Assembly (NCBI GenBank): GCA_019637685.1
Contig: JAHBVF010000036.1
Coordinates: forward strand, 1-64,000
DNA: 64,000 nucleotides
Reading direction: 5' to 3'
DNA from: Caldilineaceae bacterium
GTDB taxonomy: Bacteria; Chloroflexota; Anaerolineae; Caldilineales; Caldilineaceae
Both the position numbers and the translations under genes were made by a program. The notes beneath the pieces are model-generated. The model did not search any database. It was not told where the DNA came from and saw only the letters and a program-made list of their open reading frames with translations. How positions within the stretch are numbered: position 1 is the first letter of the stretch; each line of letters begins with the position of its first letter. This document shows, piece after piece, positions 8,833-17,416 of this stretch.

Positions 8833-8879
8833 TGGGTGATTGGGTGATTGGGTGATTGGGTGACTGGGTGATTGGGTTG
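8831..8879. repeat. Octanucleotide tandem repeat (ATTGGGTG)
   Basis: About five to six units of ATTGGGTG, one with a change to ACTGGGTG, directly upstream of the epimerase start codon. The same octamer forms arrays at 13232-13282 and, on the other strand, at 16238-16269. Confidence 0.9.
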
Positions 8880-8909
8880 ATGAGGGAAACTGTTCGACTT
8901 TTGCCTTCT

Positions 8910-9719
8910 TTATGTTTTCTCTCGAATCAACCGAACTGCATCAGTCGGGCTGTTTCGAGTGGTGTCGATCACAACCGTCCGCGCCGGGGCCAGACGGACA
9001 AGCGCGGCGATGGCCGCGGCCGGGTCGTAGTTCTGGCGCTCGGCCACGACAATCGCGACTTTGGCCCGCAGGTCGTCGGCGCGGACGCTGCCTTCTGTCA
9101 CCAGCGCGGAGAGACGGGTCTGCTCTTCCACGTTGAAAAGCCCTTCCGCGCCGGGCACGTCCAGACCGGGCAGAGCGGTGCCATTGCCCGCGGCAGTGAC
9201 CGACGAAAGCCGATCGAAACGGTCCCCTCGGCCCAGCAGCCGCTCCACCCGCACCACATCCGGCGCGTCCAGCACAGCGAAGCGGGCCGCGGGCAGGTGC
9301 TCGGCTGCGTAGCTCACTTCGTCCGCGCCGCGCAGGCCGTCGAAACAGAGAGGCTGGGGCCATTGCGCCGGATCGATCCAGAGTTGGGAAAGGGCCTGGG
9401 CCAGCCCGCCGGGATTCTGCTCCCGGTAGCGCCGGGTGTATTCGAAACGCTCGGCCCGGTCGGTCACAGGCCGCGCTGGCTCGCCCGCGTCCATCTGCAC
9501 TTTGGCGATGAGCAGATCGGCCAGGGCGCGGCGATCGGGCAACTGGCGCACAGGCGGATCGCCTGCTTCCAACAGAGCAAGGGTCGTACTCTTGCCCACG
9601 CCGGTCACACCGACGAGAATGAGCAGCGGCAGATCGGCCACAGAGAGCCAGCCATCGGCCAGAGGTGTCCAGGCGATGCCGGGGGCAATTTGCACCGCCA
9701 CACGATTGATTGAATCCAT
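8910..9719 (-). CDS. P-loop NTPase / nucleotide-kinase-like protein
   Basis: 269 residues. A Walker A motif GVTGVGKST lies at residues 37-45 and a possible Walker B at FDGLRG. The rest is not recognised. Residues near 70-110 are rich in Arg and Glu, as in the lid regions of small-molecule kinases, but the substrate cannot be inferred. ATG at 9719 follows AGGGAGC at good spacing, which decides against the longer open frame upstream. It is followed by the epimerase gene on the same strand. Confidence 0.7.
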   Translation of the reverse strand: MDSINRVAVQIAPGIAWTPLADGWLSVADLPLLILVGVTGVGKSTTLALLEAGDPPVRQLPDRRALADLLIAKVQMDAGEPARPVTDRAERFEYTRRYREQNPGGLAQALSQLWIDPAQWPQPLCFDGLRGADEVSYAAEHLPAARFAVLDAPDVVRVERLLGRGDRFDRLSSVTAAGNGTALPGLDVPGAEGLFNVEEQTRLSALVTEGSVRADDLRAKVAIVVAERQNYDPAAAIAALVRLAPARTVVIDTTRNSPTDAVRLIREKT

Positions 9720-9892
9720 TGAAGCTCCCTTGCGCCCGCGGTCTGCCATCTGCTGTCCGTTGTCAATACCCGTGCCATTATACTTTGCCCCGTTGGGCGC
9801 TGGCAAAGTGGGCGGATGGGGAATGGATGTGCTAGAATATCGGCAAATCTTGCACAGTACCGGAGTGACGGGTTTTCCCGTCAAGACCCGCT

Positions 9893-9934
9893 TGGTTTCG
9901 ATACGGCTGGAAACAGCACCAGCCTACTCAACCT
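9893..9934. repeat. Quasi-palindromic dispersed repeat, copy 2
   Basis: Contains GGTTTCGATACGGCTGG on the left and CCAGCCTACTCAACC on the right, so the GGCTGG/CCAGCC arms pair. It matches the outer parts of the copy at 49-113. It precedes the secreted nuclease gene. A small hairpin (GACGGG-TTTT-CCCGTC) lies just upstream at about 9868-9883. Confidence 0.6.
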
Positions 9935-9978
9935 GCGCTAATCCTGTCTCTCCTTCGCTCTATCGGAAACAAACGCTG

Positions 9979-12606
9979 ATGCGCCGCTCAAACCTGTTAT
10001 TTTCCACCCTCCTTCTCCTTTGCGCGCTTGTACTGACCGCGCCCGCGACGCTGCGCGCCCAGACGACAATCACGCCGATTGCTGATATTCAGAGCAGCCT
10101 GAACAGCGGCGATGACTCGGCCTTTGTGGGCCAGAGCGTCTCTGTGCAGGGGATCGTCACGGGCATTTATGGCAGCCTCTTTTTTGTGGAGGAGCCAGCG
10201 GGCGGGCCGTGGAGTGGGATCGCCGTCTTCCAGCGCGGCCATGGGGTGGCCGAAGGGGATGCGGTGCAGGTGACGGGCGTCGTCGCTGAGTATTACGACT
10301 TGACCCAAATTGAGCCGACAGCAGTGGAGATTCTCTCATCGGGCAATCCACTGCCTGCCCCCGCGGGTTTGACCGCCAAAGAAGCCGCGGGCGAACAGTG
10401 GGAAGGCGTACTGGTTCATCTGAGCGGGCTGACTGTGACCGTCGGCCCCGACAGCCACGGCGAATGGCGGGTGAAGGATGGCAGCGGCGGTCTGCTGGTG
10501 GATGACAAAGGGGTGGCCTTCAACGCCCAGCCCGGCCAGGAAATCGCCAGTATCGTCGCCATTGTGGATCACGCGTTCGGCTCCTATCGACTGATTCCCC
10601 GCAACCTGGCCGACATCGACGCGCCGACTGAACGGCCGCCCGTGGAACTGCCCGCGGACCTGACGCCCATCTACGATATTCAGGGCGATGGACCGGAGAC
10701 ACCTCTGGCTGGCAGGGATCTGAATGTGCTGGGGATTGTCACGGGCATCAATGCACTTGGCTTCTATCTGCAGGACCCGACCGGCGACGACAACCCGGCC
10801 ACCAGCGACGGCGTCTACGTCTATACGGCCCGCCGGCCCGCGGTGGCGGTGGGCGACTGCGTGCTGGTGCGTCAGGCCGCGGCCAGCGAATACTACGAGA
10901 AGACCGAACTGACCGAGGCCCGGAGTGTTGCCACCGTCGAGGGCTGTGGGTCCGCCGAGCTACAGCCCAGCCCCGCGCCGTTGGCCCAGCGCAACCAGCC
11001 GCCGGAGGAGATTTTCGAGCCGCTGGAAGGGATGCTCGTTTCAGTAGAAGGATTGACCGGGATTGTGCAGGGACCGACCAAACGGTTCGACAGCGGCGAT
11101 GTAGAAATGGCGCTGGTGGTGGAGGGGCTGTCGCCCTATCTGCCTGGAGGCCGGGTCTTTCAAAACCGGGCCGGGGATGCGGACGGGCTGATCTTCCTGA
11201 GCGGCGGGTTGGGCGCGGAACTGCCCGACGCGGCCTGGGGAGATCGGGTGACAATTGGCTCCGATGGTGGCCCTGTGCTGGCCGTGCTGGACTACAATTT
11301 TGGCAAATATCAACTGATGCTCCTGCCCGGCGCGCAGGTCACTGTGGAACAGGCGAACGCGGTGGTGGACAGCCTGCCCGCCACCGCGGAAGACGCCTTT
11401 GCCGTCTGCACATTCAATGTGTTGGGGCTGGGCCAGGGCCGGGATCAGCACCCGAATCCAGACGACTACGCGCAGCAACTCCACAAGCGGGCGGTTGCCA
11501 TCGCCCAGGGGCTGGACGGCTGCCCGATTATCGGCCTGCAGGAGACGGGCACGCCAGCGGACGCGGCCAACCTGGCCCAATTGTTGCGCGAAGAATTCGA
11601 TCTGCCCTACGCCGCGGTAGCCATCGAAGGCCCCAACAGCAGCGACCGGGACTTCCCTCTGACCAACAGTCTGCTGGTGCGCACGGATCGGGCGACGGTT
11701 GTGGCCGCGGAATCCGTGCAGGGCTGCTCCCGCTTTACCTTTGGTCTGCGCTTTATGCCCGGCACTTGCCCGCCTCGCCAGTTTGCCTTCTTCAACCGCC
11801 CGCCGCTGGTGGTGGACCTGACGGTTGCAGGGCCGTGGGGTGAATATCCCCTCACTGTGATTGTCAACCACTGGAAGAGCAAAGGCGGCGATGAGAGCGT
11901 GAATATTGTGCGGCGCACCTATCAGGCCGAGCACGTGGCCGCGCTGGTGCAGGCCCGGCTGGACGCGAACCCGGATGCCCATATCGTCGTCCTGGGCGAT
12001 CTGAACGATTACTATGAAAGCGGGCCGGTGGCAATTTTGCAGGAGCAGACCAGCCCGTCTCTGCGCCACAGCCTGGACAATCTTTCCCCGGCGGATCGCT
12101 ATACATATATATTCAACGGCGGCAGCCAGGCACTGGACCACATTCTCTACAGCCAGGGTTTGCAGGCCGCGTTTGCGGGCGTCGATCCCCTGCACATCAA
12201 CGCGGATTTCCCGGTCTATGGCGCGCTGGACCCGACCACAATTTTCCGGGCCAGCGATCACGACCCGGTGGTGCTAACCTTGCGTCCCGGCGGCGCGGGC
12301 TGGATCGGCGGGGATGTGGCGATGGCGGGTGTGGGTGTGGAACTGGTGGACGAAAACGGCGAAGTCGCGGCCCAGACGGTCAGCGACAGCCTGGGCGAGT
12401 TTCGTCTGTGGGGCCTTGTGCCGGGGCGCTATGGGCTGCGGTATGCGCCCCCAGCCGGGACAAGTGTGGAGGCAGCCGACACACCCCTGGATGTGACAGC
12501 AGGCAGCAGCCTGTATTTGCGCCCCCCCGTCTCCCAGCGCCGGGCTGAACTGGGCGCGCAGGCCGCCGTGGCGGGGGGCGTCATGGCCTTTGTCCCGAAA
12601 GAGTGA
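9979..12606 (+). CDS. Secreted extracellular endonuclease/exonuclease/phosphatase-family nuclease
   Basis: An 875-residue secreted protein. The signal peptide is about residues 1-27 (MRRSNLLFSTLLLLCALVL, ending TLRAQ). Three OB-fold-like modules follow (about 30-460), as in ExeM/NucH-type extracellular nucleases. The endonuclease/exonuclease/phosphatase domain spans about 473-768, with CTFNVLGLGQG, IGLQETG, VVLGDLNDYYES and SDHDPVV. A carboxypeptidase-regulatory or SdrD-B-like beta domain (about 775-840) ends the protein. It probably degrades extracellular DNA or phosphoesters. ATG at 9979 opens the signal peptide; the frame extends upstream across intergenic repeats but that part is not coding. 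The last residues are AFVPKE. Confidence 0.88.
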   Translation: MRRSNLLFSTLLLLCALVLTAPATLRAQTTITPIADIQSSLNSGDDSAFVGQSVSVQGIVTGIYGSLFFVEEPAGGPWSGIAVFQRGHGVAEGDAVQVTGVVAEYYDLTQIEPTAVEILSSGNPLPAPAGLTAKEAAGEQWEGVLVHLSGLTVTVGPDSHGEWRVKDGSGGLLVDDKGVAFNAQPGQEIASIVAIVDHAFGSYRLIPRNLADIDAPTERPPVELPADLTPIYDIQGDGPETPLAGRDLNVLGIVTGINALGFYLQDPTGDDNPATSDGVYVYTARRPAVAVGDCVLVRQAAASEYYEKTELTEARSVATVEGCGSAELQPSPAPLAQRNQPPEEIFEPLEGMLVSVEGLTGIVQGPTKRFDSGDVEMALVVEGLSPYLPGGRVFQNRAGDADGLIFLSGGLGAELPDAAWGDRVTIGSDGGPVLAVLDYNFGKYQLMLLPGAQVTVEQANAVVDSLPATAEDAFAVCTFNVLGLGQGRDQHPNPDDYAQQLHKRAVAIAQGLDGCPIIGLQETGTPADAANLAQLLREEFDLPYAAVAIEGPNSSDRDFPLTNSLLVRTDRATVVAAESVQGCSRFTFGLRFMPGTCPPRQFAFFNRPPLVVDLTVAGPWGEYPLTVIVNHWKSKGGDESVNIVRRTYQAEHVAALVQARLDANPDAHIVVLGDLNDYYESGPVAILQEQTSPSLRHSLDNLSPADRYTYIFNGGSQALDHILYSQGLQAAFAGVDPLHINADFPVYGALDPTTIFRASDHDPVVLTLRPGGAGWIGGDVAMAGVGVELVDENGEVAAQTVSDSLGEFRLWGLVPGRYGLRYAPPAGTSVEAADTPLDVTAGSSLYLRPPVSQRRAELGAQAAVAGGVMAFVPKE

Positions 12607-12639
12607 GGGAAAATAACTACCGCAACCGGTTAAATTTTT

Positions 12640-12668
12640 CTTCGTGTCTTTGTGGCTTTGTGGTTCAC
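12640..12668. repeat. Low-complexity intergenic repeat (CGTGTCTTTGTGGCTTTGTGG)
   Basis: A short T/G-rich stretch made of shifted copies of CTTTGTGG, between the nuclease and phosphoribosyltransferase genes. It resembles in style the intergenic repeats at 41505-41930 and 48934-49003. Confidence 0.45.
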
Positions 12669-12723
12669 TATAATTGCATCGTTTTGTCCAAGTATCTTTT
12701 TGTTCAAATGTGGAGACCGGTCT

Positions 12724-13233
12724 ATGGCGAATGTCTATCTAACCTGGCAAGATGTGGAAGAGTTGATCAGCAAAGTGGTGATGCAGCTCAACACCCCCTA
12801 CGATACGTTGCTTCTCATCACCCGGGGCGGGATTATCCCCGGCGGAATGATTGCGGAGGCGTTGAAGATGAAGGATATCCTCACCGCGTCTGTGATCTTT
12901 GGCCAGGATTCGTCGGTGCGGGCGGAGATGAGCTGGCCCCGTTTCCAACAGTTCCCCACAGATGGGCTGTTGCAGGGCAAAAAGGTGCTGGTGGTGGACA
13001 ATATGTGGGATCGGGGGCGGACAATCGTCACAGTCGCCAGCCGCATTAAGTCGGCAGGTGGCTTCCCAGAGACGGCTGTGCTCCACTGGAAACAGAATCG
13101 CAGCCTCTTCAAAGACGACGAGCCAGACTATTATGCAGAGATTACCGACGACTGGATTTACTATCCCTGGCAGCGTATCGACGATTCCGGGGATAGGGTT
13201 TCCAGCGGGCCACGGGTTCCCCAGCTTTCTTGA
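12724..13233 (+). CDS. Phosphoribosyltransferase (xanthine/hypoxanthine type)
   Basis: 169 residues. An N-terminal RGGIIPGGMIAEAL and the PRPP-binding-like segment KKVLVVDNMWDRGRT (about residues 85-100) mark a type I phosphoribosyltransferase of the Gpt-like kind. It would join a purine base or similar acceptor to PRPP in the cytoplasm. The usual DD pair of the PRPP loop is DN here, so catalytic competence needs checking. ATG at 12724 follows GGAG about 9 bases upstream; an upstream in-frame extension lacks a ribosome site. It stands alone between the nuclease and the BTAD regulator. Confidence 0.82.
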   Translation: MANVYLTWQDVEELISKVVMQLNTPYDTLLLITRGGIIPGGMIAEALKMKDILTASVIFGQDSSVRAEMSWPRFQQFPTDGLLQGKKVLVVDNMWDRGRTIVTVASRIKSAGGFPETAVLHWKQNRSLFKDDEPDYYAEITDDWIYYPWQRIDDSGDRVSSGPRVPQLS

Positions 13234-13282
13234 TGGGTGATTGGTTCATTGGGTGATTGGTTCATTGGGTGATTGGTTGATC
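13232..13282. repeat. Octamer-based tandem repeat (16-bp dimer unit)
   Basis: Alternating GGGTGATT and GGTTCATT octamers form a 16-bp unit, repeated about three times. It begins immediately after the phosphoribosyltransferase stop codon and belongs to the same family as 8831-8879 and 16238-16269. Confidence 0.88.
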
Positions 13283-13362
13283 AGGAAGCTCTGTCGTCCC
13301 GCCGATGAACCAGCAAACCAGTGAAGCCGCCCGCCTGTGCCCGGTCAGTCAACCACCTGCCT

Positions 13363-15420
13363 ATGTCCGAACTAGACCACATCCACATCCGCCTGCTTGG
13401 GCCTATACAGATCGAGCGCAACGGCCAGCAAATTGGCCGGCTGGAATCGCGCAAGGCGCTGGCACTGCTCTGCTATCTGTGCAGCCAGGCCAAACCCGTG
13501 GCCCGGCAAGAACTGGCCGCGCTCTTTTGGGGGGACAAGCCAGAGAGCCGGGGACGGGGCAATCTGAGCCGGGTGCTGCACAATATCGGCCAGGAACTCC
13601 CGGGCAGCCTGGAAGCCGACAGGCGCAGCGTCCGTTTTCGGGGCGACGAACGGCTGTGGATGGATACGGTCCAGATGCAGCGGCTATCCCGCACCGACCA
13701 GATACACTCGCTGGCCGCGGCCACCGAACTCTTTCGGGGCGATTTCCTGGAAGACCTGGACCTGGACGACTGCCCGGAATTCGATCTCTGGCTGACCACC
13801 GAGCGGGAGGAATGGCGGCAACGGGTCGGCCAAATTTACAACACCCTCATCGAACACCACACAGCCCGGGGCGAATATGAAGCAGCCCTGCGCCACGTCA
13901 ACCGGCTGCTGACGTTGGAACCCTGGCGGGAAGAAGCCCACCGCCAGAAGATGCTCCTCCTCCATCTGAGCGGGCAACGCAGCGCGGCCCTGGCCCACTA
14001 CGAACGCAGCCGCCAGATATTGGCAGACCAACTGAATGTGGACCCCAGCCCGGAAACCGAAGCCCTGCGCCAGCAGATCGAAGAACTGAACGACGCGCTC
14101 ACCAGCAGCCTGCGCCCGGTCCAACCCCGGCTGCCGTTGCTGGAACGGGGCGAAGAACACACCTGGCTGGTGGCCCAATGGGAGGCTGCCCGGCGGGGCA
14201 CAGGCAAATTGACGCTGCTGGAAGGCCCCGCGGGGGTGGGCAAAAGCGCACTGCTGGAAGATGTGCTGGCCTATACAGACAGCCTGGGCGCGCGTGCCCT
14301 GCGCAGCCATTGCTATCACTATCGCACGGGGCTGGTCTACGAGCCGCTGGTAGAGGCCCTGCGCCCGCTCTTTCACCCCACCGAAGGTCTGCTGGCGCAG
14401 GTGGCACTTGCCGAAAACTGGCTGGTAGAGCTTTCCCGCCTGTGGCCAGAAGTGCAGACAGTCCATCAAACGGCGCTGCCGGGACTGGACGAAGACACCA
14501 CCGCCCGCCACCGGCTCTTTGAAGCAGTGGCCCACTTTCTGGAAGCCGCTCTGATCCAGGAGCGGCAATTGGTCCTCTTTTTGGACGATCTCCACGACGC
14601 GGATCAGGCCACCCTGGACCTGCTGCGCTATCTCTTCCACCGGCTGCAATACAAGCCCGTCTGGTTTGTCTGTGCCTATCGGCGGGAAGAGACGACGCCC
14701 AACCATCCGCTGGTTCTGTGGCGCAATGTCCTCATCCGGGAAGGGCATCTGGCTACCCGCGGGCTGGGTCCCCTGAGCAATGAGAGTCTGCTGCAAATTT
14801 TGCGCCGCTATCAGGGGCTGACCGGTCCCCAGTTGGGCCAGTTGGGGCGCTATGCCATCGAGCGCTGCGAAGGCAATCCCTATGTGCTGGAAGAGCTGCT
14901 GCGCGACCTGAGCAACCGCGCCATTTTGCAGGAAGTGGCAGGGGGGTGGGAGTTGGATACGGGCCAACTGACCGCGCTGATGGGCAACGGTCTGCCCGTG
15001 CCCGCGGGGGTGGCCGCGGTGATGGAGAACCGGCTCTCCCGGCTCAATCCCCGCGCCCGACGGCTGTTGCAGGTGGCGGCTGTGCTGGGGCGGGATTTCG
15101 ATCTGGCGCTGCTGCTGCGGGTCTCTGCCGAGCCGCACGAATGGGTGGAAATCTGCCTGAGCAATTGGCTGAACCGGGGGCTGGTGATAGAACTGGACAG
15201 GAAGGCGGGCAATAGGTCCAACGGCAATGGATCCCAGAGCCATCGCTACCGTTTCAGCCACGGCCTGCTCTGGCAGGTGGTCCGGGAAGAGTTGGCCCAG
15301 CTTCAGCGGGAGCGGCTGATCGAACGGGTGGCCGCGGTGGAGTCCAACAAGGCTGGGGAGGAGACAATCCGCCCCTTTGCGGGTCAGCGGGGCATCGAAG
15401 AGAGCGGGGAGTGGGAATAG
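13363..15420 (+). CDS. BTAD-domain transcriptional regulator with AAA ATPase
   Basis: 685 residues. The N-terminus (about 1-95) is a winged-helix DNA-binding domain of the SARP type, and about 100-245 is the bacterial transcriptional activation domain. An ATPase domain follows with Walker A GPAGVGKSA (about 288) and Walker B LVLFLDDLHDAD (about 403). Such proteins are ATP-dependent transcription activators. The usual long C-terminal TPR sensor is missing; the protein stops soon after the ATPase module with a non-repetitive tail, so it is short for the class and may be truncated. ATG at 13363 is the likely start; a GTG 14 codons upstream is possible. Its target is unknown. Confidence 0.82.
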   Translation: MSELDHIHIRLLGPIQIERNGQQIGRLESRKALALLCYLCSQAKPVARQELAALFWGDKPESRGRGNLSRVLHNIGQELPGSLEADRRSVRFRGDERLWMDTVQMQRLSRTDQIHSLAAATELFRGDFLEDLDLDDCPEFDLWLTTEREEWRQRVGQIYNTLIEHHTARGEYEAALRHVNRLLTLEPWREEAHRQKMLLLHLSGQRSAALAHYERSRQILADQLNVDPSPETEALRQQIEELNDALTSSLRPVQPRLPLLERGEEHTWLVAQWEAARRGTGKLTLLEGPAGVGKSALLEDVLAYTDSLGARALRSHCYHYRTGLVYEPLVEALRPLFHPTEGLLAQVALAENWLVELSRLWPEVQTVHQTALPGLDEDTTARHRLFEAVAHFLEAALIQERQLVLFLDDLHDADQATLDLLRYLFHRLQYKPVWFVCAYRREETTPNHPLVLWRNVLIREGHLATRGLGPLSNESLLQILRRYQGLTGPQLGQLGRYAIERCEGNPYVLEELLRDLSNRAILQEVAGGWELDTGQLTALMGNGLPVPAGVAAVMENRLSRLNPRARRLLQVAAVLGRDFDLALLLRVSAEPHEWVEICLSNWLNRGLVIELDRKAGNRSNGNGSQSHRYRFSHGLLWQVVREELAQLQRERLIERVAAVESNKAGEETIRPFAGQRGIEESGEWE

Positions 15421-15431
15421 TTGGGAGCACT

Positions 15432-15475
15432 GCCATCCCTGGCGGCCAAGGGTGACATTTGCCGCCAGGGATGGC
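15432..15475. terminator. Hairpin between convergent genes
   Basis: Perfect 15-bp arms GCCATCCCTGGCGGC and GCCGCCAGGGATGGC are separated by 14 bases. It lies between the BTAD regulator (+) and the Nudix gene (-), which converge, and could terminate both. A T-run is absent, so termination is inferred. Confidence 0.55.
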
Positions 15476-15492
15476 GGCGTACCCAGAGAGTG

Positions 15493-16152
15493 CTACGGGT
15501 CGCTGCAATCCCGCACGAAGCCGCACTGCTCGCAGATGATTTTGCAGTGGCGTTTGACAACCGGCCCGCTGCACAGCCAGCAATAGGTATCGTCGGCGGG
15601 GGTGTAAATGGGCTGAAAAGACCTGCCAGGTTTCGGAAAGCCTGGCAGGTCTTTTTTGTGGTCCATTGCCTCGTGGGTCATCGCCCCATCCGCGCCATAG
15701 AAAGTGACGGCGTAGCGGATGAATTCGCCTTTTTCGTAGATGAATTTGGCGGAAAAGAGACTGTCCTGAAAAACCCAGGGCAGAAAGACCCGATCCCCCG
15801 GCCAGAGATTCAGTGCCAACAGCCGTTCGTTCTCAATCCAGGCCAGATTGCCCTCCGGCGAGTCGATCAGTTCCCCCTCAAACTCGTCAAAGGTATACAA
15901 AAAGGTATACCAGTCGTCGATCTCATCAAAGGCGGGGAAGGTGATAAAGCCCCGCAGTCGGGGATTGCGGCAGGTCAGCCCGCTCTCCTCCCACACCTCC
16001 CGCACCGCGCATTCTTCCGGCGATTCCCCGGCCTCCACTTTGCCGCCCAGCCCGTTCCATTTGCCCTGGTGCATATCGTTCTTCTTTTTCACCCGATGGA
16101 GCATCAGCGTGTGGCCGGGCTTTTGGACGTAGCAGAGGGTGGCGAGTTTCAT
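15493..16152 (-). CDS. Nudix hydrolase with C-terminal zinc-ribbon-like tail
   Basis: 219 residues. The Nudix box spans residues 37-59 (GKVEAGESPEE... REVWEESGL), matching the Mg-dependent diphosphatase signature; a MutT-type 8-oxo-nucleotide diphosphatase is the nearest guess. After the catalytic domain comes a linker encoded by a palindromic DNA element (residues 166-179). A C-terminal cysteine cluster follows, with CWLC at 191-194 and CEQCG at 207-211, plus C203 and C216, which could bind zinc. The start is ATG at 16152; the frame continues upstream only through a heptamer repeat. No good ribosome binding site is seen. Confidence 0.85.
   Translation of the reverse strand: MKLATLCYVQKPGHTLMLHRVKKKNDMHQGKWNGLGGKVEAGESPEECAVREVWEESGLTCRNPRLRGFITFPAFDEIDDWYTFLYTFDEFEGELIDSPEGNLAWIENERLLALNLWPGDRVFLPWVFQDSLFSAKFIYEKGEFIRYAVTFYGADGAMTHEAMDHKKDLPGFPKPGRSFQPIYTPADDTYCWLCSGPVVKRHCKIICEQCGFVRDCSDP
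15616..15655. repeat. Palindromic element inside the Nudix coding sequence
   Basis: Arms AAAAGACCTGCCAGG and CCTGGCAGGTCTTTT (15 bases, perfect) flank a 10-base centre. The element is read in frame as residues 166-179 of the Nudix protein, between the catalytic domain and the cysteine tail. Its structure is that of an intergenic hairpin, not of normal coding DNA. Confidence 0.85.
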
Positions 16153-16158
16153 AGGAGC

Positions 16159-16221
16159 GAGTTGCGAGTTGTGAGTTGTGAGTTGCGAATTGCGGGTTGC
16201 GAGTTGCGAATTACGAGTTGC
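16159..16221. repeat. Heptanucleotide tandem repeat (GAGTTGC), nine units
   Basis: Exactly nine 7-base units: GAGTTGC, GAGTTGT, GAGTTGT, GAGTTGC, GAATTGC, GGGTTGC, GAGTTGC, GAATTAC, GAGTTGC. It lies six bases upstream of the Nudix start and is the reverse complement of the array in front of hsdS. Confidence 0.92.
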
Positions 16222-16237
16222 GGGTGAGCAGGGGGAA

Positions 16238-16269
16238 CCAATCACCCAATCACCCAATCACCCAATCAT
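16238..16269. repeat. Octanucleotide tandem repeat (CCAATCAC), four units
   Basis: Three CCAATCAC units and one CCAATCAT, the complement of the octamer at 8831-8879. It lies between the heptamer array and the 3' end of the dehydrogenase gene. Confidence 0.9.
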
Positions 16270-16279
16270 ATCCGGTGAT

Positions 16280-17323
16280 TTAGAAGGCGACCAGCGCCCG
16301 CGCCCGCGCCACAATCTTGGCGGCGTTGGGACGATAGGCGTCTTCCAGCGGCGGACTGAAGGGCACGGGAATGTCCAGACCGGTCAGTCGCTGGATGGGT
16401 GCGTCCAGCCATTCGAAGGCTTCCTGGCCGATGAGCGCGGCAATTTCCCCGCCCAGGCCGGTGTTGCCCGTGGCGGAATGGACGATCAGCACTTTGCCCG
16501 TTCTGCGGACGGTCGCCAAAATCGCTTCCGTGTCCAGGGGCTTGAGCGTGCGCAGGTCGAGCACTTCAGCGTCGATGCCTTCGCTGGCCAGGGCATCAGC
16601 CGCTTGCAGGGCTTCCTGCACCTGCGCGCCGTACGCGATAATCGACAAATCTTTGCCCGCGCGGGCCAGATTGGCCACGCCGATAGGCACGGTGTAGTCA
16701 CCGGGCGGGACCGGCCCTTTGAGGGAACGGTAGAGGGGTTTGCTCTCGAAATAGATGACCGGGTTGTTGTCCCGAATGGCGGCGATGAGCAGCCCTTTGG
16801 CGTCGGCAGGGGTGGCCGGGGCCACGACTTTCAGGCCGGGGGTGTGGGTGAACCAGGCCTCCGGATTCTGGCTGTGGAAAGGGCCAGAACGGATGCCCCC
16901 GTCGCTGGGCGCGCGGATGACCCAGGGCACGGCCGCGTTCCAGCGGTAGTGATTGGTGGCCGCGTATTGGACAATACTGTCAAAGGCGGAAGTGATAAAA
17001 TCGGCGAACTGGACTTCGATGACCGGGCGCAGACCCATCAGGGCCATGCCTGTGGCCATGCCCACAAAGCCATTCTCGGCCATTGGGGTGTTCATCACCC
17101 GCAGGGGACCGAACTCCTCTTCGAAGCCTTTGGTCACTTTGAAGGCCCCGCCAAAGCTGCCGCCGATGTCCTCGCCCAGCAGCAGCACATTCGGGTCCTG
17201 GCGCATCTCGAATTGCAGGGCGTCGCTGATGGCGGCAATGTATGTCATTTCAGAGTAATCGTCGGTGCGGGCGGCTTCGGTGAAGCCAAAATTGGTGGAT
17301 GTTTCGCTCATCGCTCTGTCCAT
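16280..17323 (-). CDS. 2-oxoacid dehydrogenase E1 component, beta subunit (pyruvate/acetoin type)
   Basis: 347 residues, about the usual length for E1-beta subunits of pyruvate, acetoin or branched-chain dehydrogenases. The thiamine-binding-region glutamate lies in GEDIGG, followed by PMAENGFVGMATGMALMG and FHSQNPEAWF, and the C-terminal transketolase domain has LDLRTLKPLD and TGKVLIVHSATGNTG. It acts as a heterotetramer with an alpha subunit, but no alpha, E2 or E3 gene is present in this window. ATG at 17323 or at 17311 (MSETS) could be the start; neither has a strong ribosome site. Confidence 0.85.
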   Translation of the reverse strand: MDRAMSETSTNFGFTEAARTDDYSEMTYIAAISDALQFEMRQDPNVLLLGEDIGGSFGGAFKVTKGFEEEFGPLRVMNTPMAENGFVGMATGMALMGLRPVIEVQFADFITSAFDSIVQYAATNHYRWNAAVPWVIRAPSDGGIRSGPFHSQNPEAWFTHTPGLKVVAPATPADAKGLLIAAIRDNNPVIYFESKPLYRSLKGPVPPGDYTVPIGVANLARAGKDLSIIAYGAQVQEALQAADALASEGIDAEVLDLRTLKPLDTEAILATVRRTGKVLIVHSATGNTGLGGEIAALIGQEAFEWLDAPIQRLTGLDIPVPFSPPLEDAYRPNAAKIVARARALVAF

Positions 17324-17416
17324 CGGTGGGGTGGGGTTGACCGTTGCCCAAGATTATACCACAGGGGCTGGCGGGGCTGGGAGCTCGGCCACAAAGAGTG
17401 GTTTAAAAATGATAAT

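Noticed and set aside
9436..9978. Upstream extension of the secreted nuclease
   Set aside because: The extension overlaps the P-loop gene on the other strand and the intergenic repeat; the signal peptide begins at 9979.
140..16269. Tandem repeats as a CRISPR array
   Set aside because: Units are 7-8 bases with no spacers; no cas genes.
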